A stretch of DNA of 64,000 bases from JBIOHP01 sp044449065 (GTDB taxonomy: Bacteria > Bacteroidota > Ignavibacteria > UBA10030 > SZUA-254). Of this stretch, positions 54,920 to 62,411 are shown in pieces. The notes under the pieces are model-generated. The model was not told where the DNA came from. It made no database searches and was given only the letters and a program-made list of their open reading frames with translations. Numbering within the stretch: the stretch's first letter is position 1; every line of letters starts with the position of its first letter. The stretch covers positions 62,001-126,000 of the forward strand of contig JBIOHP010000009.1 of NCBI GenBank assembly GCA_044449065.1, in the 5' to 3' direction. Both the position numbers and the translations under genes were made by a program.

Positions 54920-55071
54920 GTACAACAATGCGCCAGCTTTGTTGATTGTTTGGGGTTGTCTCAAACGGGAGGATTGGTCATCCTGAGCTTGTTTCGGGAT
55001 CCAAAAAATGGTGAAAACAGATGCTGAACCAAGTTCAGCATGACTCAGCAGAGCGGCGCTCTGCTGTACAG
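54920..55071. repeat. Nested repeats: palindromic element interrupted by GTCATCC-family copy
   Basis: Outer arms are TACAACAATGCGCCAGCTTT (54921-) and GCAGAGCGGCGCTCTGCTGT (55048-), relatives of the palindrome at 50322-50380. Between them, from about 54953 to 55049, sits a GTCATCC-family copy: left end GGGGTTGTCTCAAAC, core GTCATCCTGAGCTTG, closing AGTTCAGCATGACTCAG. The inner right terminal repeat is missing, replaced by the outer right arm. This 352-bp gap (54793-55144) holds no gene. Confidence 0.7.
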
Positions 55072-55144
55072 GAAAAAACCAATCGTTCTTGCAACGAACC
55101 GGCTTTAGTTTGCATCTAATTTATAGAAAAACAACATTTAGGGC

Positions 55145-55675
55145 ATGAAAGAAGAAGAAATCTGGGTAAAAACGGCAAAAGAAGGGGATGAGCGGGCTTT
55201 TCATCAGCTCTATAATATTCATGTGGAGCCGCTCTATCGATTCATGCACCGGTATTCGCAAGATACGTTCCAGGTGGAAGACTGGGTTCAACGCGCGTTC
55301 ATTAAGGCATTTAAAAACATTTCCACCTATAATGCAACCGCGCGTTTTTCAACCTGGCTCTTTACCATAGCCCTGAACGAGATGAGGACAGATTTTCGCC
55401 GACCCAATCTTGTTGTACTCGATTCAGCCACGAGCGAGAATGGAAATATCCAGCAAGCGGATGAGAACTTTATCTGGGACGATATTATGAAAACCTGGCT
55501 AGATGATCTCGATGAATCGAAGCGCACCGTTTTTATTCTCTATGAGGTAGAAGGATATTCTCACGCAGAGATCGCATCGATGCTGAATATAGGAGAAAGC
55601 TCTTCACGGACGTTGCTGCACAGGGCAAAACATTATTTAAAATCACGATGGCAGGCAGAGGAGAAATCAGCATGA
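55145..55675 (+). CDS. ECF-type RNA polymerase sigma factor
   Basis: 176 residues with sigma-70 region 2 (LYNIHVEPLYRFMHRYSQ, VEDWVQRAFIKAFKN, ARFSTWLFTIALNEMRTDF) and region 4 (LDESKRTVFILYEVEGYSHA, EIASMLNIGESSSRTLLHRA). No region 3 or N-terminal extension, as in extracytoplasmic-function sigma factors. The next gene overlaps by 4 bp and encodes a membrane protein, probably the cognate anti-sigma factor, and DUF4097 protein follows. The operon is expected to respond to an envelope condition. The promoter and autoregulation site cannot be seen clearly upstream. Confidence 0.93.
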   Translation: MKEEEIWVKTAKEGDERAFHQLYNIHVEPLYRFMHRYSQDTFQVEDWVQRAFIKAFKNISTYNATARFSTWLFTIALNEMRTDFRRPNLVVLDSATSENGNIQQADENFIWDDIMKTWLDDLDESKRTVFILYEVEGYSHAEIASMLNIGESSSRTLLHRAKHYLKSRWQAEEKSA

Positions 55676-56181
55676 TTACACCGGAGAAATTTTACGATAA
55701 AACAGATTTGCCCGATCGGGCTCGGAAAATTCGCATGTGGCAGAATATCCGGCAAGAAATTCACAAACCGAAATTTTTATCCCTGTATGTTGCCGATACG
55801 CGAAGCTTCATCTGGGGCATGGCAGCCGCAGTGCTCATTTATTTCGCTTCGGTAGGCGTCTATACCACGGTCAGGCAGAGCATACAAAATTCGCAGCCCC
55901 AGGTTGTCCGCCTCGACGCCGCGTACCAATCAGCGATTAAGGAATTTGAGAACGTTGTACCAATCGCCGGCGCCGGGGGCAGCGCCAACCCCGGGGAAGT
56001 GAATTATATTACTCTCCGGAAAGATCAATTATCGAAAATCGACGGTGCCATTACGGGATTGAAATCGGAAAGCATGGGCGCCGATCTATCGACCCTGAAA
56101 CAACAAAAGCTGCGCGAATTATATACAATGAAATTGAAAGTTTTACAGGAAATGATTGAAAACGGAGAGGTAGAATTATGA
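55672..56181 (+). CDS. Probable membrane anti-sigma factor
   Basis: 169 residues from ATG 55672, which overlaps the sigma factor stop (ATGA) and has GAGGAGA upstream. An N-terminal cytoplasmic segment (~1-45) is rich in charged residues, followed by a single membrane helix (SFIWGMAAAVLIYFASVGVY, ~45-66) and a periplasmic part with helical heptads (LKQQKLRELYTMKLKVLQEM). No classical HxxxCxxC zinc-finger motif is seen, so the sigma-binding part is atypical. Operon position argues for an anti-sigma role; this is inference. It overlaps the next gene by 4 bp as well. Confidence 0.7.
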   Translation: MITPEKFYDKTDLPDRARKIRMWQNIRQEIHKPKFLSLYVADTRSFIWGMAAAVLIYFASVGVYTTVRQSIQNSQPQVVRLDAAYQSAIKEFENVVPIAGAGGSANPGEVNYITLRKDQLSKIDGAITGLKSESMGADLSTLKQQKLRELYTMKLKVLQEMIENGEVEL

Positions 56182-57569
56182 AAATATTTATATTTGTTCT
56201 TTCAAGCGCGTTGTTCTTCAGTGCTGGATTAGCGGAGAAAAATAAAACGCTTGAGCTGCGTACCGCAACAACCGCGTCTCAAAAAATCGAAATCAGCGGG
56301 TTATCCGGTTCAAATATTAAATTCAATTCCTGGACGAATAATGAAGTGTACATCAAACTTTATGTTTCCATCTCCTCGTCCGATGATGATTATGAAGTGC
56401 ATTATATCAATAATGTGAAGATTTCTCAGAAACAGATCGATGGAGTATTGCGTTTGGAGCTTGAAGAGGTGAAATCTTCGGAGGGATGGGGTTCTTCTTT
56501 CTGGAATATTTTTAAACGATTTTATGTCCGGAAAGACATCTCGGGAGATATTTATGTTCCCCAATCAAATGCGCTCAGCACCGATATGCGGTATGGTTCG
56601 CTTACGCTCGATAATATGAAAGGCGACATCGAGCTTCTCGGGACAAGCAACACTCTCAAGCTCACAAATTGCACTTCCATCAAAGAGATTGATAATAATT
56701 ATGGGAAAACGTGGATCACGAATTCCGGAGGCGCGTTGAGATTAACGGGAACAAGCTCGACGGTGAATGTGAGGGATTTTACGGGCTCGCTCAACATCGA
56801 CGCCGATTATTCAACCGTCACGGTTGAACAGGTCAGCAAATCGGTTACCGTTTCCGATAAAAGCGGCAAAATTTTTATCGATAAAATTCACGGCGACGCG
56901 ACCCTTGACGCCGATTATTCATCTATCACTATCAATAACGTCGACGGCTTCGCAGATATCCGTTCGACAAGCGGTTCAATTGCTGCGCGGCAGGTGACCG
57001 GTATTCAAGTACGAGCGAATTATACAAACGTGGATATCGCAAATGTTCCGGGCATTTCCGGAAAACCCGTGTTGGTAAGAGGCCAATCGGGAAGGTTAAC
57101 CATGACTGATGTTGTGAGCGATGTGCAAATTGAAAATCCATATTCTCCGATCACCCTCACGCGGATTAAAGGAAATATTGATATGATGACAACAAGTTCA
57201 ACCGTTTCCGCGGATGATATCACCGGGGACTGGCATTGCCGCAGCCAGTACTCAACGATCGATGTTCGCGGGCTTACCGCGAAGAAAATTGAGATTACGA
57301 ACAGCAGCAATTCTATCCGGCTCGGGTTGAATAGTGTTCCAGCATCAATCGACATTAAAAATCAATACGGCTCCGTCACCGTGAATATGCCGGCTGGATT
57401 TTCCGGCAATGTCGATATGAATGCCGAGTATGGCAATATCACTACCACTCTGCGGGTAAAAGTGAAAACGATGAGTTCCTCTGCCTACGCCGTTGGAAAA
57501 GTTGGCTCCGGAAACGGGATCATCAATATCGAAACGAAATCAGGAAATATCTCGATAGAAGAGCAGTAA
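56178..57569 (+). CDS. DUF4097-type exported beta-helix protein
   Basis: 463 residues; ATG 56178 overlaps the previous stop (ATGA). Signal peptide MKIFIFVLSSALFFSAGLA. The rest is built of short repeated strands: NIDADYSTVTVEQVSKSVTVSD, ATLDADYSSITINNVDGFAD, DIRSTSGSIAARQVTG, DMMTTSSTVSADDITGDW. This is the alternating 'leftover-strand' pattern of DUF4097 proteins, expected to fold as a beta-solenoid. Location is periplasm or outer surface; no catalytic residues seen. Genes of this kind are common downstream of sigma/anti-sigma pairs in Bacteroidota and relatives and may be part of the envelope sensor. Confidence 0.85.
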   Translation: MKIFIFVLSSALFFSAGLAEKNKTLELRTATTASQKIEISGLSGSNIKFNSWTNNEVYIKLYVSISSSDDDYEVHYINNVKISQKQIDGVLRLELEEVKSSEGWGSSFWNIFKRFYVRKDISGDIYVPQSNALSTDMRYGSLTLDNMKGDIELLGTSNTLKLTNCTSIKEIDNNYGKTWITNSGGALRLTGTSSTVNVRDFTGSLNIDADYSTVTVEQVSKSVTVSDKSGKIFIDKIHGDATLDADYSSITINNVDGFADIRSTSGSIAARQVTGIQVRANYTNVDIANVPGISGKPVLVRGQSGRLTMTDVVSDVQIENPYSPITLTRIKGNIDMMTTSSTVSADDITGDWHCRSQYSTIDVRGLTAKKIEITNSSNSIRLGLNSVPASIDIKNQYGSVTVNMPAGFSGNVDMNAEYGNITTTLRVKVKTMSSSAYAVGKVGSGNGIINIETKSGNISIEEQ

Positions 57570-57591
57570 TATTATTCTCTAACCTTCGATT

Positions 57592-57728
57592 AAAGGATTG
57601 CCTAAAAAAACTAGTCATCCTGAACTTGTTTCAGGATCTATAATTTAGTGAAAATAGATGCTGATCCCGACGCTTCGGGACAGCATGACTCAGTAAAGGA
57701 AAATAGTTACTTTTTAGACAATCCTTTT
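57592..57728. repeat. GTCATCC-family MITE-like element, complete copy
   Basis: 137 bp with inverted ends AAGGATTGCCTAAAAAAACT and AGTTACTTTTTAGACAATCC. Interior opens AGTCATCCTGAACTTGTTTC and closes TTCGGGACAGCATGACTCAG. It lies 22 bp after the DUF4097 gene. Same length and order as the copy at 54091. Confidence 0.8.
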
Positions 57729-57861
57729 TAAATTTGAAGCCTGTCTCAATTGTACTCCTGATGTTTTTGATTTCCCCTTTCCAATATATATATTGCTGAT
57801 TGCTTTAAGAAGCGATGCTTCTTAACTATTTCCTCAACATCTTTCTGTAGAACACGGCATA

Positions 57862-59913
57862 ATGGTACCTGAGAAAAAGAACCGAAATATTCTTGTATTT
57901 TCAATCGTTTTTTCCGTTCTCGTAGTGGCATCTAAAGTGATTGCAGGAATTTGGGAATCTCCGCTTGCCTGGGGAATAAATTTCGGGTCCTATCTGCCAT
58001 CCCCCTATTTCATTATATACGGCTTCGGCTCACTGCTTATCATAGCGGCTATAAAAATTATTACTATCGATGGATTTATTTTACGGGGCGTCGACTGGAT
58101 GGAGAAAAAACCTTACTTGCTTGTCGGTATTTTCATCGCAGTATTCATCGGTCTCGCATTCATCTTCCGCGTTCAAGCGCCGTTATTAGGGGATAGTTTT
58201 GTGTTGATGAATAATTATTCCAATACGTTCAAAGAGGGACATGATCTCTATATAGTGCGTGAACCCCTGGCGATAATTTATTTTTATCTCATCATGGGGG
58301 CGATGGGAACGTATGCCTACCCCGCATTAACCTGGGCATTTTTTTATGGCGAGTTGTTTCTTGGAACCATCTTTATCTTGTTGGTCTATGGCATTGTGAA
58401 GGAGATTGCTCTTCAGCCAAAAGAACGATTTCTCCTCTCTCTCTTTTTGCTCCTGCTGCCATCAACCGAACTTTTCTTCGGTTATGTGGAAGTCTATTCC
58501 GTAGTTTTATTTTCTTTGAGTGTATTCATCTACGCCGCGTTGCGATACATGAACGGGAAACTTCCATTTATGCCGGTTGTACTATCTTACTATTTACTCG
58601 TTTGCACCCACATGGTCGCAATAATCATCTTTCCGGCGATTATTTACCTTGGCTGGTTGGAGTATCAAAAGAGGGGGTGGAAATACATTTTCATCGGAAC
58701 AGGAGTCGGTATTGCAGGATTAGCGGCGCTAATATTCGGAGCGAACGAAACATTCCGTCGTATTCTTCCCGAGAGTGATCAGCCACACTATCTGTCTTTG
58801 TTCCCCATCAATGATGATTATCATGCTTATACGTTGCTTTCTCCGTATCATTTTTCGGAGATAGGGAATTTGCTTTTGCTGGTTTGTCCGTTCGCAATCT
58901 TTTTTACGGTTGTCGGGTTGTTCGGCAAGAAAAATATTCTGATAGACACTCCGCAAAAGAAATTCTTTCTTTTATCGGCGGTGGGAGTGTTGGCATTTAT
59001 CTTTATTGCAAAATTCGAGCTTGCAATGTCGAAGGATTGGGATGTCTCGACGCCCTGGTTGTTCCTGTTCCAGTGCTACGGCGCGATAGTATTTTTACAA
59101 TCGGAGTATGGGGATAAGATGAAAGCGTTTGTTCTGATCCTTCTGGTTTCAATATTCCATAGCTTTCTCTGGTTCACGCTGAATTCGTCAGTTGAACCGA
59201 ATATCAATCGCGTAGCGTCGCTGCGTGATGGTCGGGTGTTTTCCCGCGAGGCGAATTTTCTCACAACCTTGCACCTCGCAAGATATAAATATTTAAACGG
59301 GGATTTTCCGGGTTCAATGGCATACTGGGAACAATTTGTCGGGAAATTTCCTAATTATGTTAAAGGGTATACGCAATTAATCTCAGGGTATAATGAAAAA
59401 ATGCCGGATTCTCCCGAGAAAGTAGAACAGGCGATTCAAAAACTGCTCGAGCTGGATCCCGGCAACGAAACGGTGAAAAAATCGTATCTTTCAATCTGTA
59501 TGTTTGAAGCAAACAAAGCCCTACGGGAAAAACAACCGGAGAGGGCTGAACAGTATTACCGGAAAGTTCTTGGTCTTGATTCACTCAATCTTAACGCGTA
59601 TAATAATCTTGGGGATATTTACGCTGCATCCGGTGATCTGGAAAAGGCATTGGATTATTATGAAAAAACAATTTTGATAAATCCGAAATTTGTATATGGA
59701 TACGCCAATCTTGGAAAAATTTATTTGCATTTGGGCGATTATTATAAAGCTGCAAGTTATTTAAATCAAACAATTTTGTTGGACTCGACCTCTACCGATG
59801 CGTATCAAAATCTCGCAAGCGTTTATACGCACATCGGAAAGAGCGCGAAAGCTCATGAAATGTTAAAAATCGGAAAGGATATGGCGGCGCGGAGCAAGAG
59901 AGGAGAGCGCTGA
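57862..59913 (+). CDS. Polytopic membrane protein with C-terminal TPR domain
   Basis: 683 residues. About ten to eleven membrane segments (~10-445), with the acidic loop motif APLLGDSFVLMNNYSNTF near residues 109-126 and IVREPLAIIYFYLIMG after it. The Asp-containing first loop and layout recall GT-C glycosyltransferases, but no known family signature is certain. The C-terminal ~190 residues are TPR repeats (LNAYNNLGDIYAASGDLEKALDYY, YGYANLGKIYLHLGDYYKAASYL). Together with its downstream neighbour it repeats the membrane-plus-TPR plan of the genes at 43121 and 45648. Start ATG 57862 has no clear ribosome site. Confidence 0.75.
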   Translation: MVPEKKNRNILVFSIVFSVLVVASKVIAGIWESPLAWGINFGSYLPSPYFIIYGFGSLLIIAAIKIITIDGFILRGVDWMEKKPYLLVGIFIAVFIGLAFIFRVQAPLLGDSFVLMNNYSNTFKEGHDLYIVREPLAIIYFYLIMGAMGTYAYPALTWAFFYGELFLGTIFILLVYGIVKEIALQPKERFLLSLFLLLLPSTELFFGYVEVYSVVLFSLSVFIYAALRYMNGKLPFMPVVLSYYLLVCTHMVAIIIFPAIIYLGWLEYQKRGWKYIFIGTGVGIAGLAALIFGANETFRRILPESDQPHYLSLFPINDDYHAYTLLSPYHFSEIGNLLLLVCPFAIFFTVVGLFGKKNILIDTPQKKFFLLSAVGVLAFIFIAKFELAMSKDWDVSTPWLFLFQCYGAIVFLQSEYGDKMKAFVLILLVSIFHSFLWFTLNSSVEPNINRVASLRDGRVFSREANFLTTLHLARYKYLNGDFPGSMAYWEQFVGKFPNYVKGYTQLISGYNEKMPDSPEKVEQAIQKLLELDPGNETVKKSYLSICMFEANKALREKQPERAEQYYRKVLGLDSLNLNAYNNLGDIYAASGDLEKALDYYEKTILINPKFVYGYANLGKIYLHLGDYYKAASYLNQTILLDSTSTDAYQNLASVYTHIGKSAKAHEMLKIGKDMAARSKRGER

Positions 59914-59916
59914 TAC

Positions 59917-61983
59917 GTGAAAAAAGATAATTTAAAAAGTGTAACTCCCTCAAAAAATATCCTATGGGGCGCCGTTCTATTTTCCATTCTCTTAGTCGGG
60001 TCCAAAGTAATCGCCGGGATATGGGTGTCGCCCCTCGCGTGGGGAATCGATTTCGGTTCGTATCTGCCTTCTTATTTCCTTATCGCTTATTGTCTGTTCT
60101 CGATCATCGTGATATCTCTCATAAAATATGTGGATTTCGAGAAATTATTATCAGCGGCTTCCACTTGGATGGAGAAGAAGCCGCGCCAGTTCATAGGGTC
60201 TTCCATTCTATTATTTATTGCCGTTGCCTTTGTATTTCGTATACAAACTCCGCTGTTAGGCGATAGCTTTGTGCTGGTTAATAATTATACGAATACATTT
60301 AAAGGAGGACACCAGCTCTATATAGTGCGCGAACCCCTTGCGATAATTTATTATTATGTTATCATGGGAGCGTTGGGAACCTATACCTACCCGGCGCTCA
60401 CGTGGGCATTTTTCTCCGGGGAGATGCTTCTAGGGAGTCTCTTTATCATGCTGGTTTACGGAATCGTCAAGGAGATAGCTCTTCAACCAAAAGAACGTTT
60501 TCTTCTCTATCTTTTTTTGCTCCTGTTGCCTTCCACAGAACTCTTCTTCGGTTATGTGGAAGTCTATGCCGTTGTATTATTTTCTTTGAGTCTTTTGATT
60601 TATGCCGCGCTGCGGTTCCTGAACGGGAAACTCCACTTTCTTCTCCTTGTCGCATCATACTATTTACTGGTATGTGTCCACATGGTTGCCATTATCATGT
60701 TTCCGGCAATCGTTTACCTGGGATGGTTGGAGTTTCAAAAAAATGGATGGAAAAACATCATCATCGGAGCAGGAATTGGTTTTGCGGGATTGCTGCTGCT
60801 AATATTCGGAGCGACCGAAACATTCCGGCGGGTGCTTCCCGAGAATGATCAGCCCCATTATTTGTCGCTGTTTCCGATTCATGATGATTATAACGCCTAT
60901 ACGTTGTTTTCTCCCTATCATTTTTCGGAGATAGGGAATTTACTCCTGCTGGTTTGTCCTTTTGCAATCTTTTTTACGGTTATTGCGCTCTTCGGGAAGA
61001 AGAAGAATCTGATAAATTCGGCGCAGAAGAAATTCTTTCTTCTATCGGCAGCGGGAGTGTTGGCATTTATCCTTATTGCAAAATTCGAGCTTGCGATGTC
61101 GAAGGATTGGGACGTCTCCACGCCCTGGTTGTTCCTCCTCCAATGCTACGGCGCGATAGTATTTTTACAATTGGAGTATGGGGATAAAATAAAAGCGTTT
61201 GTACTAATCCTCCTCGTATCCGTTTGCCACAGTCTGCTCTGGTATACTTTGAATTCAACCGTTGAGCCGAACATCAATCGCGTATCATCCCTTCGGGACA
61301 ATCGAGTCTTTTCCAGGGAAGCTAATTTCCTCGCAACAATGCATCTTGCCCGGTATAATTATCTGAACGGAAACCGCAAGGCGACCACCGAATTGTGGGA
61401 GCAGTTCACAAAAGAATTTCCCGATTATTCTAAGGGTTATTATCACCTGATCACCGTGTATGCAGATAACAAGACCGAAGATCCTGCGAAGGTCGAACGG
61501 GCGCTTCAACAATGGGTAAAGATCGATCCCGCGAACAAAACGGCGCGGGACACGTATATCTCCCTCTGTTTTGGTAAAATCGATCAAACCCTTTCGCTTA
61601 AAGATACAGCGGGAGCAGAGAAATATTATAAAAAGATCCTTGAACTCGATTCAACGAACACGAAAGCTTACAACAACATGGCAAATCTTTACGGTTCAGC
61701 GGGGCGTCTCAGAGAAGCGATTCCACTCTATGAGACGGCGATTAAAATTGATAGCAACTATCTCAACGCGTATAATAACCTGGCGAAAACATATGTAAGA
61801 GCGGGGGATTACCGGCTCGCGATTTCTCTTCTTCAAAAAATTGTTTCAAAAGATTCTACCTACATCGAAGGATACAAAATTATGGCAAATTTGTACTATA
61901 TGGTGGGTGATCGTGATAAATCTTTGGAGATGAGAAGACGTGGTTCTGCTATGGAACAACGAAATACCATTCAAAAACAATAA
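59917..61983 (+). CDS. Polytopic membrane protein with C-terminal TPR domain, tandem paralogue
   Basis: 688 residues, GTG start at 59917 with GGAGAG within the end of the preceding gene; only 3 bp separate the two. The membrane half is highly similar to the upstream gene (TPLLGDSFVLVNNYTNTFKG, PSTELFFGYVEVYAVVLFS, AKFELAMSKDWDVSTPWLFL). Several stretches are nearly identical at DNA level, while the TPR half is more divergent (YNNMANLYGSAGRLREAIPLYE). This pattern indicates tandem duplication with conservation of the membrane part. Function as for its partner is unproven; a lipid-linked sugar transfer role is one possibility. Confidence 0.75.
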   Translation: MKKDNLKSVTPSKNILWGAVLFSILLVGSKVIAGIWVSPLAWGIDFGSYLPSYFLIAYCLFSIIVISLIKYVDFEKLLSAASTWMEKKPRQFIGSSILLFIAVAFVFRIQTPLLGDSFVLVNNYTNTFKGGHQLYIVREPLAIIYYYVIMGALGTYTYPALTWAFFSGEMLLGSLFIMLVYGIVKEIALQPKERFLLYLFLLLLPSTELFFGYVEVYAVVLFSLSLLIYAALRFLNGKLHFLLLVASYYLLVCVHMVAIIMFPAIVYLGWLEFQKNGWKNIIIGAGIGFAGLLLLIFGATETFRRVLPENDQPHYLSLFPIHDDYNAYTLFSPYHFSEIGNLLLLVCPFAIFFTVIALFGKKKNLINSAQKKFFLLSAAGVLAFILIAKFELAMSKDWDVSTPWLFLLQCYGAIVFLQLEYGDKIKAFVLILLVSVCHSLLWYTLNSTVEPNINRVSSLRDNRVFSREANFLATMHLARYNYLNGNRKATTELWEQFTKEFPDYSKGYYHLITVYADNKTEDPAKVERALQQWVKIDPANKTARDTYISLCFGKIDQTLSLKDTAGAEKYYKKILELDSTNTKAYNNMANLYGSAGRLREAIPLYETAIKIDSNYLNAYNNLAKTYVRAGDYRLAISLLQKIVSKDSTYIEGYKIMANLYYMVGDRDKSLEMRRRGSAMEQRNTIQKQ

Positions 61984-62411
61984 AGATAATTTTAACCCGG
62001 GAGATAGACCGACCGGTATCCTTTGATTAATAATTATGTCAAAACAATTGTGCCATTCTCATTAGGTTATAAAAATAAAGGCGGCATACCCCAAGTTAAT
62101 CCTGATATTCATCATCTGAACCAGGGAGTTGTTATTATCTTTCAACCGTGAGAATTTACCTTCCAGAAATGATAATTATAATGTTCTACCCCTCAAAATT
62201 TCACTTATAATAGACCTTCCCTTTTGGCATAGCTTGTGGGTAATAAATAGCATTATAATAAAGGTTTACCCGGTATCATCTCAACTGTTTTTCCGGAAAT
62301 CTGACGGTCGTTGAGTAGCTGATCGAGCAGCGGGAGCTTGCTGGACTCAGATGATATGGAGCCGGCAACAAATCAGAAAAATTCTAAACATCCATTTAAA
62401 GGAGATTATCC
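61984..62411. other. Intergenic region upstream of transketolase
   Basis: 428 bp of AT-rich sequence. A 61-codon open frame at 62129 lacks a ribosome site and coding character. The only firm element is the AAAGGAG ribosome site at 62397-62403 before transketolase. Confidence 0.5.

Noticed and set aside
62129..62314. 61-codon open frame before transketolase
   Set aside because: No ribosome site, no recognisable motif, and it lies in AT-rich non-coding sequence.
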